Shown here in pieces: positions 8,630 to 17,413 of a stretch of DNA of 33,924 bases; within the stretch, counting starts at the first letter, position 1, and every line of letters begins with the position of its first letter. Where the stretch lies: contig JAGWTZ010000036.1 in the NCBI GenBank assembly GCA_028868695.1, positions 1-33,924 on the forward strand, given 5' to 3'. The notes under the pieces were generated by a model. It worked only from the letters and a program-made list of their open reading frames with translations. It made no database searches and had not been told where the DNA came from. The position numbers and the translations under genes are program-made. This DNA is from Alphaproteobacteria bacterium (GTDB taxonomy: Bacteria; Pseudomonadota; Alphaproteobacteria; Rhizobiales; Aestuariivirgaceae).

Positions 8630-9286
8630 TCAATCCACCTCGTCTTCCGGCACGATCCACTTTTCCTTCAGCGCGGCTTCCTTCCATTTGGTGAAGGCGG
8701 GTGTTGCGAGAATGGCGTCCATATAGACGCGCGTGGGCTTGGAAACGGGAATGGCGTAGGTTTGCAGGCGGCTGACAACCGGCGCAAACATCGCATCAGC
8801 ATTTGAGAAGTGCCCAAACAGGAACGGCCCGCCCTTTCCGTAAAGCCTGCGGGCTTCGGCCCATGCCTGTTCAAGGCGGGTGACATCAGCCTTCAATGCA
8901 GCCGTCATGGCCACGGGCTTCACGGTGCGCCTGATATTCATCGGGCAAAGAGTGCGAAGGGTGCGGAAGCCGGCATGCATTTCCGCGCTCAAGGCGCGGG
9001 CCATGGCGCGGGCCGCCTTGTTCTTTGGCCACAAGTTCTTCCCCGGCCAGGTTTCGGCGGCATATTCAAGAATGGCCAGCGTGTCCCAAACCACAAGCTT
9101 GCCATGCTGCAAGGCGGGAACAAGCCCGGTTGCCGAAATGCGCCTGACCTTGGCCGTGAAGTTGGGCGTGCCGAAATGGATGAGCTTTTCATCAAAGGGA
9201 ATGCCCGCCATGGCCAGCGCCATATAGGGGCGCAAGGACCATGAGGAATAGTTCTTGTTGCCGATGATCAGTATGGGTTTGGCCAT
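8630..9286 (-). CDS. Glutathione S-transferase family protein
   Basis: The 218-residue product has a thioredoxin-like N-terminal domain (LIIGNKNYSSWSLRPYMAL, then GLVPALQ and WDTLAILEYAAE, the glutathione-binding region) and an all-helical C-terminal domain with the N-capping motif FGHFSNADAMFAPV (usual form: G..SIADA). The SSWS segment supplies the probable catalytic Ser, as in zeta-like and YfcF-like transferases. It may conjugate or isomerise electrophiles with glutathione; the substrate is unknown. The start at 9286 has AGGAG about 8 bases upstream; the frame remains open to 9334, but that would overlap the MFS gene. It lies 20 bp downstream of the MFS gene on the same strand. Confidence 0.9.
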   Translation of the reverse strand: MAKPILIIGNKNYSSWSLRPYMALAMAGIPFDEKLIHFGTPNFTAKVRRISATGLVPALQHGKLVVWDTLAILEYAAETWPGKNLWPKNKAARAMARALSAEMHAGFRTLRTLCPMNIRRTVKPVAMTAALKADVTRLEQAWAEARRLYGKGGPFLFGHFSNADAMFAPVVSRLQTYAIPVSKPTRVYMDAILATPAFTKWKEAALKEKWIVPEDEVD

Positions 9287-9306
9287 GTGCGTTCTCCTGC
9301 CTTTGG

Positions 9307-10506
9307 CTACATCGATTTCGGCAGATGGCGCCACGCCAAAATGCTCATTGAACTGAGTGAAACGCCCAAAATGATGAACACAATGGGTACATCAAAGGCC
9401 CGCAGCGCGAAGGAATAGACGATGGAGGGCAGCAGGTCCGAGAACTCAATGAAAGTGCGGTAAACCGCCGTCATGCGCTGGCGCTCATGGAAGCGGACAG
9501 CGCGCAGGAAGGGAATGGCGCCCACGCTGTCGATGCCGGAAGCGGCCAGCGCGCCCAGCAGCAGGAGTGCGGCGGCGAGCAGCGGCAGCTTGGTGCCGGC
9601 CAGGCCTGCGCCCAGGGCGGCCAGCGCGATCAAGGCAAAACACAAGGCAATGACGCTGCGCACGCCCAGCTTTTTCGCAAGTGGTCCATAGAAGAAGGCT
9701 GAGAGCAGGAAGAACTGGCTGAGTGAAATCACCATGCCACCCATCTGCTTGCCAAGGCCGCCCTCGATCATCAGCAAGGGGCCATAGGTGAAGAACCCCG
9801 CCCAGAAACAGCTGCGCGCAAAGGCGATGGACCAGGCGAGGCGCAGGCGCGGCTGGGCTGCAAAGCGGGCCACATTGGCCAAGGGGCTGAAGCCCTGCAT
9901 GGTTCCCGGCGGCAGGGTGGCAGGGTCATTGAGGCGCAAGATCCAGAAGACGCAGAGCAGCGTGAGGGCTGAAGCGATGGCCGCGGCCTGCGGGGCAAGC
10001 GGGCCATGGTTCTCATAAAGCCACACGCCGGCATAGGGGCCGATCACCCAGGCTATGGTTGAAAGGGCAAGGCGCAGCGGTTCTGTCGTCGTCAGATCGG
10101 ATTTGCGGATGTGGTCGAGGATATAGAGTTGAAGTGTGATGTTGGTGATCGAGGCGCCGATGTTGCGCATCATGGTGCCGGTGATCTGACCGGGCAGCGA
10201 ATAGGTGGACAGTGCAATGCTTCCGCCCATCATCAGCAGGCAGCCCAGCGTGTAGGCCCAGCGGCGGCGCAAGCGGCCGAACAGCAGCGGCAAAAACAGC
10301 GTGACGCAAAGCACTGTTCCCGAGACCACCGTGCCCAAAAGGCTGACCTTCTGGCTGGCCCCGAGAATGTCATAGGCTTGAATGGAAAGAACGCCGGAGT
10401 TGAAGGCGCGGGTCAGTGATTCCAGCAGGAAGAGGATGCCGAAGGTCCACGCCCCGGCCCGGGCGCGGGAGGATGGCAGAATCACTGTGGTGGCCGGTTC
10501 GCTCAT
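9307..10506 (-). CDS. Major facilitator superfamily transporter
   Basis: The 399-residue protein consists of about 12 hydrophobic segments in two halves, with the short basic loop FGRLRRRWAYTLG between helices 2 and 3, which corresponds to the MFS motif A region, and a larger charged loop in the middle (LRLNDPATLPPG). I cannot assign a substrate. It is likely an inner-membrane secondary transporter. It starts divergently from the CDF gene, with 143 bp between them, and precedes the GST gene with a 20-bp gap, so transporter and GST probably share a transcript. A drug or stress role is possible, but nothing in the sequence shows it. Confidence 0.87.
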   Translation of the reverse strand: MSEPATTVILPSSRARAGAWTFGILFLLESLTRAFNSGVLSIQAYDILGASQKVSLLGTVVSGTVLCVTLFLPLLFGRLRRRWAYTLGCLLMMGGSIALSTYSLPGQITGTMMRNIGASITNITLQLYILDHIRKSDLTTTEPLRLALSTIAWVIGPYAGVWLYENHGPLAPQAAAIASALTLLCVFWILRLNDPATLPPGTMQGFSPLANVARFAAQPRLRLAWSIAFARSCFWAGFFTYGPLLMIEGGLGKQMGGMVISLSQFFLLSAFFYGPLAKKLGVRSVIALCFALIALAALGAGLAGTKLPLLAAALLLLGALAASGIDSVGAIPFLRAVRFHERQRMTAVYRTFIEFSDLLPSIVYSFALRAFDVPIVFIILGVSLSSMSILAWRHLPKSM

Positions 10507-10649
10507 CCCTCTTCAATGCCAATGCCGGGGGGGCTTCCGCAACAGCCACAAGGCGGCAAAGAACTCACCCATCCCCCAGATGGTGCGGCCAGTTGTGCAC
10601 AGATTCACGGGCAGTTTCCAGTTGCTGCTTCATCGGCTATGAGGGCGCC

Positions 10650-12050
10650 ATGAACCAGACACACTCCAGCCATTCCAAACAACAAGTCGCGGCCATTTCC
10701 ATGGCGGCCAGTGCTGCCATGGCGGCAGGCAAGTTCACCGTGGCCCTGCTCACCGGTTCGCTCGGCGTGCTTTCCGAAGCCTTGCACAGCCTGATTGATT
10801 TCGGCGCCACCGTTGTCACCTGGTTTGCGGTTCGGTGGTCTGACCTGCCTGCTGATGACAACCATCACTATGGCCATGCCAAGATTGAAAGTGTTGCGGC
10901 CTTGCTGGAGGCCGTGCTGCTGGCGCTGACGGCTTTCTATGTGGCCTATGAGGCTGTGCTGCGCCTGTGGCACGGCCAAACCCCGGCGCGGGTGGAATGG
11001 TGGGCCCCTGCCCTGATCGGCGTGGCCATTGTTGTGGATTACAACCGCTCGCATGCACTCAAGGCAGTGGCGAAGGATTCCAGCAGCCAGGCGCTGGCGG
11101 CCGATGCGGCGCATTTTGAATCTGACATGTATGGCTCGATCGCCGTGCTGCTAGGGCTTGTGGGCCTGTGGCTGGGCATCACCTGGGCGGATTCGGCGGC
11201 GGCTTTGGTGGTTTCGGGCTTTGTTGGCTATATTGGTTTTGACCTCGCGCGTGACACGCTTTCCACGCTGCTGGACCGCGCACCCGAAGGGATGACCGAA
11301 CAGGTCCGCGATCTTGTGGAGCGCGAAGATGGCGTGCTGCGGGTGGAGCAGTTGCGCGTGCGGCAGGCCGGACCCATCACTTATGTCGCGGTTGTCGCCG
11401 ATGTGCCACGTTCCCTGCCCCAGGCCAGCGTAGAGGCGCTGAAACTCAAGCTTTCGGCAGCGATCGCGGCGGCGCTGCCGGGATGTGACCTTAGCCTGGC
11501 GCTGAATGGCGTGGCGCTAGACAGTGAGACGGCATTTGAAAAGGTTGGCATGATCGCTGCGGCGCATGGCCTTTATGTGCATCACCTGACGGTGCAACAG
11601 CTGGAGGAAAGGCTGGCCGTGAGCTTTGATGTGGAAATGGACGGCGCCACCGCGCTGGATGCCGCGCATGAAAAGGCCACCGAGCTGGAAGAAGCGATCC
11701 GTCAGGGTTTGGGCGGTGATGTGGAAGTGGAAAGCCACATCGAGCCGCAGCCTGTGCATTTGATCCAGGGTTTGCATGCCGATGCCAAGACTGTCTCGCA
11801 GGTGGAGCGCGCGCTGCGCGGCCTGGCCGCCAAAGAAAAGCTGCTGAGCGATGTTCACAACATCCGGGTGCGGCGCGTGAAGGACGGGTTGTTTGTCCAC
11901 TATCATTGCCGCTTCAAGCCGAACCTGCGGATTGATGCGGTGCATGCGGTGGTTGACCGGCTGGAAAACCAGCTGGTGGCCAAACTGCCGGACGTGAAAC
12001 GCGTGGTGGCCCACGCTGAGCCAGTGGGCCGGGCCAAGCACAAGTTGTGA
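10650..12050 (+). CDS. Cation diffusion facilitator transporter with extended C-terminus
   Basis: This 466-residue protein has the six-helix CDF membrane domain (about residues 12-205). The transport-site motifs are H46-SLI-D50 in helix 2 and H155-FES-D159 in helix 5, the HD-HD pattern usually linked to zinc; GHAK near 75 is also a CDF hallmark. The usual cytoplasmic dimer domain (about 210-287) is followed by two more segments of similar length and layout (about 295-366 ending SHIEP, and 383-458 ending AHAEP), so the cytoplasmic part is roughly three times normal. The N-terminus and first loop are His-rich (HSSHSK, DDNHHYGHAK). GAGGG lies five bases before the ATG. Metal specificity is inferred. 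Confidence 0.9.
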   Translation: MNQTHSSHSKQQVAAISMAASAAMAAGKFTVALLTGSLGVLSEALHSLIDFGATVVTWFAVRWSDLPADDNHHYGHAKIESVAALLEAVLLALTAFYVAYEAVLRLWHGQTPARVEWWAPALIGVAIVVDYNRSHALKAVAKDSSSQALAADAAHFESDMYGSIAVLLGLVGLWLGITWADSAAALVVSGFVGYIGFDLARDTLSTLLDRAPEGMTEQVRDLVEREDGVLRVEQLRVRQAGPITYVAVVADVPRSLPQASVEALKLKLSAAIAAALPGCDLSLALNGVALDSETAFEKVGMIAAAHGLYVHHLTVQQLEERLAVSFDVEMDGATALDAAHEKATELEEAIRQGLGGDVEVESHIEPQPVHLIQGLHADAKTVSQVERALRGLAAKEKLLSDVHNIRVRRVKDGLFVHYHCRFKPNLRIDAVHAVVDRLENQLVAKLPDVKRVVAHAEPVGRAKHKL

Positions 12051-12064
12051 CACCTTGGGCAAAC

Positions 12065-12095
12065 TGGCCCGCCCCAGGGGAAACGGAGCGGGCCA
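12065..12095. terminator. Possible hairpin between convergent genes
   Basis: An 8-bp perfect inverted repeat (TGGCCCGC / GCGGGCCA) with a 15-nt loop lies between the ends of the CDF gene and the convergent small gene. There is no T-run on either side, so it may be a weak or factor-dependent terminator. Confidence 0.35.
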
Positions 12096-12114
12096 TTCGC
12101 CATTACAAACTCAC

Positions 12115-12384
12115 CTATCCCGCCGAGGCGCGGCTCATCCTTTGCAGGCGCTCCAGCTCCCCCTCGGGAAGTTCGGCCTGTGTTGCCACAGTGAAAGCTT
12201 CGTAATAGGCAACCTCCAGCAGCCCTTGCAGCGCCTTCAGGCCATGGCCCTTGGCAAGATTGCGCATTTCCAGCGCCATGTCGGCGATGTATTGTGCGGT
12301 CTCCCTGCGGCCCCGGGCGGGGTCCAGCGCATGCTTGGCTGCAGCCAAGGGAATTGCAGCGAAGGATTTTGAGTTTGGGTGCAT
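12115..12384 (-). CDS. Conserved hypothetical alphaproteobacterial protein
   Basis: The 89-residue product is predicted to be soluble and helical: SFAAIPLAAAKHALDPARGR, then RETAQYIADMALEMRNLAKG, then KALQGLLEVAYYEAF and a C-terminal helix ELERLQRMSRA. I recall similar small proteins in rhizobia but no function. I chose the ATG at 12384 because the similarity-like region begins there; the frame is open to 12495, but the extra residues (SNISMQCYVES) look random. It is divergent from topA and convergent with the CDF gene. Confidence 0.65.
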   Translation of the reverse strand: MHPNSKSFAAIPLAAAKHALDPARGRRETAQYIADMALEMRNLAKGHGLKALQGLLEVAYYEAFTVATQAELPEGELERLQRMSRASAG

Positions 12385-12459
12385 CTGCCGCCTGCGGTTG
12401 CAGTGTGTTGCCGTCGACTCAACATAGCATTGCATGGATATATTTGAACCAATCTTCAG

Positions 12460-12488
12460 TTGAGTGATGGTTGCAAAACGGCTATCCG
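12460..12488 (+). promoter_or_regulatory. Candidate promoter for topA
   Basis: A TTGAGT -35 element and a TATCCG -10 element are separated by exactly 17 bp. Transcription from here would give a leader of about 70 nt for topA that contains the hairpin at 12497-12520. Confidence 0.35.
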
Positions 12489-12496
12489 ACCCCACC

Positions 12497-12520
12497 TTTC
12501 AGGCGGCTGCTTGCCTGAAA
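12497..12520. repeat. Inverted repeat in the topA leader
   Basis: A perfect 8-bp inverted repeat (TTTCAGGC / GCCTGAAA) with an 8-nt loop lies 45 bp before the topA start. It could be an RNA hairpin in the leader or a protein-binding palindrome. There is no T-run, so it does not look like a terminator. Confidence 0.5.
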
Positions 12521-12564
12521 TGCCCTTCCCCTCTATGAGCGGGCGCACAAAACCGGAATTGTGA

Positions 12565-15204
12565 ATGACCGTCGTCGTCGTCGAATCGCCTTCCAAGGCG
12601 AAAACCATCAACAAGTATCTCGGCAAGGATTTCACCGTGCTGGCCTCCTTTGGCCATGTGCGTGACCTTCCGGCCAAGGACGGCTCCGTAAAGCCGGACG
12701 ATGATTTCGCCATGGACTGGGAAGTGGACGGCAAATCCGCCAAGCGCCTTTCCGACATAGCCGCCGCTCTCAAGGGCTCGGACAAGCTGGTTCTGGCCAC
12801 CGACCCTGACCGCGAGGGCGAGGCCATTTCCTGGCATGTGCTGGAAGTCCTGAAAAAGAAGGGCGCCCTCAAGGGCAAGAAGGTGGAGCGCGTCGCCTTC
12901 AACGCCATCACCAAGAATTCCGTGCTGGAAGCCATGGCCCACCCGCGCGAGGTGGATGGCGCGCTGGTGGATGCCTATCTGGCCCGCCGGGCGCTGGATT
13001 ACCTTGTGGGCTTCACGCTCTCGCCCGTTCTGTGGCGCAAGTTGCCGGGGTCGCGCTCGGCGGGGCGCGTGCAATCGGTGGCGCTGCGGCTGATCTGTGA
13101 CCGCGAGCTGGAGATCGAAGCCTTCCGCGCCCAGGAATATTGGACAATCGACGGCGTGTTCAGCACCGCGGGCGGCGTTGAGTTCCAGGCCAGCCTTTCC
13201 GCAGTGGAAGGCAAGCGCCTGGAAAAGCTGGCGCTGGGCAATGAGGCTGCTGCCAGCGCCATTGCCGCCGCGCTCAAGGGCCAGTCCTTCAAGGTGGACA
13301 GTGTTGAGAGCAAGCCCGCCAAGCGCCACCCCTACCCGCCGTTCCGCACATCAACGCTTCAGCAGGAAGCCTCGCGCAAGCTTGGCTTCTCCTCGGCGCG
13401 CACCATGCAGATTGCCCAGCGTCTTTATGAAGGCGTGGACATTGGCGGCGACACGGTTGGCCTTATCACCTATATGCGAACCGATGGCGTGGACATGGCG
13501 GGCGAAGCCATTGCTTCCGCGCGCAATGCCATACTGAAGAATTTTGGCGAGCCTTATCTGCCTTCGGTTCCGCGCAAATACACCTCCAAGGCCAAGAACG
13601 CCCAGGAAGCACATGAAGCCATCCGCCCCACAGACCCTGGCCGCACGCCCGATTCCGTGCGCAAGGCGCTGGATGCCGAGCAATGGGCGCTTTATGACCT
13701 GATCTGGAAACGCACCATTGCCAGCCAGATGGAAAGCGCCGAGCTTGAGCGCACCACCGCCGACATCGGCGCCACGGGCACCGATGGCAAGCACTATTCC
13801 TTCCGGGCCACTGGCTCTGTCGTCAAATTTGATGGCTTCCTGCGCGCCTATACCGAAGACCTTGATGACGAAGAGGATGAAGACGCAAAGCGCCTGCCCG
13901 CCATGGCGCGCGGCGATTCCACCGGCGTCAAATCCATTGCCGCCAACCAGCATTTCACCGAGCCGCCGCCGCGCTATTCGGAAGCCTCGCTGATCAAGAA
14001 GCTCGAAGAGCTGGGCATCGGCCGACCCTCGACCTATGTCTCGATTTTGAAAACGCTGGCCGACCGCGGCTACATGCGCGTGGAGAAGAAGCGCCTGATC
14101 CCCGACGACAAGGGCCGGGTGGTGACGGCTTTCCTTGAAAGCTTCTTCAAGCGCTATGTGGAATATGATTTCACGGCCAATCTCGAAGAGCAGCTTGACC
14201 AGATCTCGAACGGCGACATTGCCTACAAGGAAGTGCTTCGCCAGTTCTGGAAAGATTTCACGGCGGCGCTGGGCGAGGTGAAGGATTTGCGCATCACGCA
14301 GGTGATTGATGCGCTCAATGACCTGCTTGCCCCGCACATCTTCCCCGCCAAGGCTGATGGCGGCGATGCACGCGCCTGCCCTTCCTGCGGCAACGGCCAG
14401 CTTTCGCTGAAGCTGGGGCGGTTCGGCAGCTTTGTGGGCTGCACCAATTATCCCACTTGCAACTACACGCGCCCGCTCACTGCCAATGCTGAAAATGCCG
14501 CGGATGCCGTGCCGGCTGATGGCATTCTGCTGGGCCAAGACCCGGAGACCGGCCAGAACGTCACCCGCCGCGTTGGCCGCTTCGGGCCTTACCTGCAATT
14601 GGGCGAGGCGGTTGAGGGCGAGAAGCCGCAGCGCGCCTCCATCCCCAAGAACACCAACCCGGCCGCCGTCACGCTGGAACAGGCGCTGCGCCTGCTTTCA
14701 CTGCCGCGCGAGGTGGGCATTCACCCGGAAACGCAAACGCCGATCGTTGCCAATTTCGGGCGCTTTGGGCCGTTCATCCTGCATGATGGCGTCTATGCCA
14801 ATCTTGAAAGCCCGGATGACGTGTTCACCATTGGCCTCAACCATGCGGTGGACCTGCTGGCGCAGAAGCGCGCCAAGGGACCCTCCAAGCGGGCGCGTCC
14901 CGGCGCTTTGCGCAACCTTGGGCCTCACCCCGATGGCACGGGCAATGTGGAAGTGTTCACCGGCCGCTATGGTGCTTACGTGAAGCATGGCAAGACCAAT
15001 GCCACCATTCCTTCCGACAAGACGGCCGAAGCCATCACGCTCGACGAAGCCGTGGCGCTGATTGCCGAGCGCGAGGCCAAGACGGGCGGTGGCAAGAAGA
15101 AGGCTGCGCCGAAGAAGGCCGCCAAAAAGGCGGCCAAGAAAAAGGCCCCGGCCAAGAAAGCCGCCAAGAAGCAGCCCAAGGAAGCCGTTGCCGAAGAAGC
15201 CTGA
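12565..15204 (+). CDS. topA: DNA topoisomerase I
   Basis: TopA relaxes negative supercoils. The 879-residue protein has the Toprim domain (VVVESPSKAKTI at the start and the acidic triad in ATDPDREGEA near 78-87), the gate domain and the active-site Tyr303 in GLITYMRTDG. PGSRSAGRVQSVALRLI and the ARRALDYLVG segment are also conserved. One four-cysteine zinc finger follows (CPSCG then FVGCTNYPTC), then several Topo_C repeats (RFGPYLQLG, RFGPFILHD, RYGAYVKHG). The last 40 residues are a Lys/Ala tail with KKAAKKAAKKKAPAKKAAKK-type repeats, a DNA-contacting feature of many alphaproteobacterial TopA. The end of the gene overlaps the start of rnr. Confidence 0.97.
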   Translation: MTVVVVESPSKAKTINKYLGKDFTVLASFGHVRDLPAKDGSVKPDDDFAMDWEVDGKSAKRLSDIAAALKGSDKLVLATDPDREGEAISWHVLEVLKKKGALKGKKVERVAFNAITKNSVLEAMAHPREVDGALVDAYLARRALDYLVGFTLSPVLWRKLPGSRSAGRVQSVALRLICDRELEIEAFRAQEYWTIDGVFSTAGGVEFQASLSAVEGKRLEKLALGNEAAASAIAAALKGQSFKVDSVESKPAKRHPYPPFRTSTLQQEASRKLGFSSARTMQIAQRLYEGVDIGGDTVGLITYMRTDGVDMAGEAIASARNAILKNFGEPYLPSVPRKYTSKAKNAQEAHEAIRPTDPGRTPDSVRKALDAEQWALYDLIWKRTIASQMESAELERTTADIGATGTDGKHYSFRATGSVVKFDGFLRAYTEDLDDEEDEDAKRLPAMARGDSTGVKSIAANQHFTEPPPRYSEASLIKKLEELGIGRPSTYVSILKTLADRGYMRVEKKRLIPDDKGRVVTAFLESFFKRYVEYDFTANLEEQLDQISNGDIAYKEVLRQFWKDFTAALGEVKDLRITQVIDALNDLLAPHIFPAKADGGDARACPSCGNGQLSLKLGRFGSFVGCTNYPTCNYTRPLTANAENAADAVPADGILLGQDPETGQNVTRRVGRFGPYLQLGEAVEGEKPQRASIPKNTNPAAVTLEQALRLLSLPREVGIHPETQTPIVANFGRFGPFILHDGVYANLESPDDVFTIGLNHAVDLLAQKRAKGPSKRARPGALRNLGPHPDGTGNVEVFTGRYGAYVKHGKTNATIPSDKTAEAITLDEAVALIAEREAKTGGGKKKAAPKKAAKKAAKKKAPAKKAAKKQPKEAVAEEA

Positions 15205-17413
15205 GCCCCGCAAGACGCCTGCGCCAAAGGGAAGCCTGCCCAGCGCTGATGATATCTTGCAGTTCATCGCCTCTTCGCCCGGAACAGTGGGCAAGCGCGA
15301 AATTTCCCGCGCCTTCAGCATCAAGGGCGCGGACAAGATCGGCCTCAAGAAACTGCTGAAAGACATGGAGGCGGATGGCAGGCTTTCTTCCAAGCACCGC
15401 CAGATCCGCGCCAGCGCCGGCTTGCCGCCGGTTGGCGTGATCGAAATTGCGGGTGCGGACAAGGATGGCGACCTGTTCGGCCATTTCATCGGGGCCGATG
15501 GTGTGGCGCAGGCTGCAAAGCTTCTGGTGGTGCCGGGTGATGGCAAATCGCCCAAGCGCGGTGACCGCGTTGTCGCCAAGATCAGCGCCTTGCCCGGCCA
15601 TCATGAATTCCGCCACCAGGCGCTGGTGATGCGCGTGCTGGGCGGCAGGCCGGGCAAGATCCTCGCCATTTTCCGGCTGATCAAGGGCAAGGGCGCGCGG
15701 CTCATCCCCGTCGACAAGAAGGCCCGGCATGAATACCAGGTTCTGGCGGGCGATGATGGCGGCGCTGCCAATGGCGAGCTGGTGGCCATTGAAGTCACGC
15801 GGGAGCGCGGTTTTGGCCTGCCTGCCGCGCGGGTGCGCGAAAGGCTGGGCAACCTCAATGATCCGCGCAACATCTCGCTGATCGCCATCAACCAGCATGG
15901 CATTCCCAATTCCTTCCCGGATGTGGTGGTGAAAGAGGCGGAAAGCCTTTCCGGCTTCTCTTCCGCCAAGCGCCGGGATTTGACCGCCGTGCCACTGATC
16001 ACCATCGACCCGGTGGATGCGCGCGACCATGACGACGCGGTGTTTGCCGAGGCCGATGACACACCGGGCAATGCCGGCGGATTCAAGGTGATCGTGGCCA
16101 TTGCCGATGTCGCGGCCTATGTGCGGCCCGCCTCGGCGCTGGACAGGGAGGCGCGGTTCCGTGGCAACTCGGTCTATTTTCCTGACCGCGTGGTGCCGAT
16201 GCTGCCGGAGCGCATTTCGAATGACTTATGCTCGCTGCGCGAATTGGAGGTGCGGCCGGCCTTGGCCTGCTTCCTGCGGTTTGACAGGCATGGCCACAAG
16301 CTTGAACATTCCTTTGCGCGCATTGCCATGAGGTCGGCGGCCAAGCTTTCCTATGAGGAGGCGCAGGCGGCCATTGATGGCCGGCCCTCAGCCAAGGCTG
16401 AAGCCCTGCTCAAGGATGTGCTGAAGCCGCTGTGGGCGGCCTATGCGGCCGTCAAAGTGGCGCGGGACAAGCGCTCCCCCCTGGCGCTGGAATTGCCGGA
16501 ACGCAAGATCATCATGGACGGCGAGGGCAACATTGCCCGCGTGGTCAGCCCTGAGCGGCTGGATGCACACATGCTGATTGAAGAATTCATGATCCAGGCC
16601 AATGTGGCGGCGGCTGAAGAGCTTGAAAAGCGCAACACCGCGCTGTTGTACCGCGTGCATGAAAGCCCCTCGCCAGAAAAACTAAAGGCCTTGGGCGAAT
16701 TCCTGAAGACCGTGAACCGCACCGTTTCAATCGGCACAGGTGTGCGGCCCACGCACTTCAACCGGCTGCTTTCGTCGGTGAAGGGCGAGGAGTTTGAGGC
16801 GCTGGTGCACCAGGTTGTGCTGCGCTCTCAAGCGCAGGCCACTTACAGCCCGGAGAACCTCGGCCACTTCGGCCTGAACCTGGCACGCTATGCGCATTTC
16901 ACCTCGCCGATCCGCCGCTATGCTGACCTGATCGTGCACCGTGCGCTGATCAGCGCGCTGAACCTTGGGCCGGATGGGCTTTCGGGCGAGGATATTGCCC
17001 ATTTGGAAGAGACGGCCGAGCTGATCTCGGTGGCGGAGCGGCGCGCCATGATTGCCGAGCGCGAAACCACCGACAGGCTGATTGCTGCCTTTCTCGCGCC
17101 GCATGTGGGTGCTGTGTTCAAAGGCCGCATTTCAGGCGTGGTGGGTGCTGGCCTATTTGTCACGCTGGATGGAACGGGTGCCGATGGCTTCGTTCCGGTT
17201 TCCACGCTGGGCCGCGGCTATTTCGTTTATGACGAGGCGGCGCACCGGCTGGTGGCGGAGCGCGGTGGCGAGGCCTTCCAGCTTGGCGACAAGGTGGAAG
17301 TGAAGTTGATCGAGGTGGCGCCCGTCAAAGGGGGCCTTCGGTTTGAAATGGTTTCAGAGGGGCGCCAATCCCCGCCGCCGCGGCGGCCGAAGAAGAAAGG
17401 CCGGAGAAGATGA
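15188..17413 (+). CDS. rnr: Ribonuclease R
   Basis: RNase R is a processive 3'-5' exoribonuclease that degrades structured RNA. The product (741 residues from this start) has an N-terminal helical domain (ADDILQFIASSPGTVGKREI), cold-shock domains, the RNB catalytic domain with the acidic cluster IDPVDARDHDDAV near residues 270-284 and the signature VYFPDRVVPMLPERISNDLCS, and a C-terminal S1 domain (about 638-722) with a basic end (PPRRPKKKGRRR). There is no ATG in frame before residue 60 of this product. I chose the TTG at 15188 because AAGGA lies five bases upstream; it overlaps the topA stop by 17 bp. A TTG at 15062 would only add a Pro/Arg-rich shadow of the topA Lys tail. Confidence 0.93.
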   Translation: MPKKPEPRKTPAPKGSLPSADDILQFIASSPGTVGKREISRAFSIKGADKIGLKKLLKDMEADGRLSSKHRQIRASAGLPPVGVIEIAGADKDGDLFGHFIGADGVAQAAKLLVVPGDGKSPKRGDRVVAKISALPGHHEFRHQALVMRVLGGRPGKILAIFRLIKGKGARLIPVDKKARHEYQVLAGDDGGAANGELVAIEVTRERGFGLPAARVRERLGNLNDPRNISLIAINQHGIPNSFPDVVVKEAESLSGFSSAKRRDLTAVPLITIDPVDARDHDDAVFAEADDTPGNAGGFKVIVAIADVAAYVRPASALDREARFRGNSVYFPDRVVPMLPERISNDLCSLRELEVRPALACFLRFDRHGHKLEHSFARIAMRSAAKLSYEEAQAAIDGRPSAKAEALLKDVLKPLWAAYAAVKVARDKRSPLALELPERKIIMDGEGNIARVVSPERLDAHMLIEEFMIQANVAAAEELEKRNTALLYRVHESPSPEKLKALGEFLKTVNRTVSIGTGVRPTHFNRLLSSVKGEEFEALVHQVVLRSQAQATYSPENLGHFGLNLARYAHFTSPIRRYADLIVHRALISALNLGPDGLSGEDIAHLEETAELISVAERRAMIAERETTDRLIAAFLAPHVGAVFKGRISGVVGAGLFVTLDGTGADGFVPVSTLGRGYFVYDEAAHRLVAERGGEAFQLGDKVEVKLIEVAPVKGGLRFEMVSEGRQSPPPRRPKKKGRRR

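Noticed and set aside
10416-10649. N-terminal extension of the CDF gene
   Set aside because: The frame is open but would overlap the divergent MFS gene and reads as random sequence; the ATG at 10650 has a ribosome binding site and begins the CDF similarity.
13351-14598. 415-codon open frame on the minus strand inside topA
   Set aside because: It is the antisense shadow of a well-supported gene in GC-rich sequence; no family features.
15090-15180. AAG-rich tandem repeats as a DNA repeat or CRISPR-like element
   Set aside because: They encode the Lys/Ala tail of TopA and are irregular in length; no spacers.
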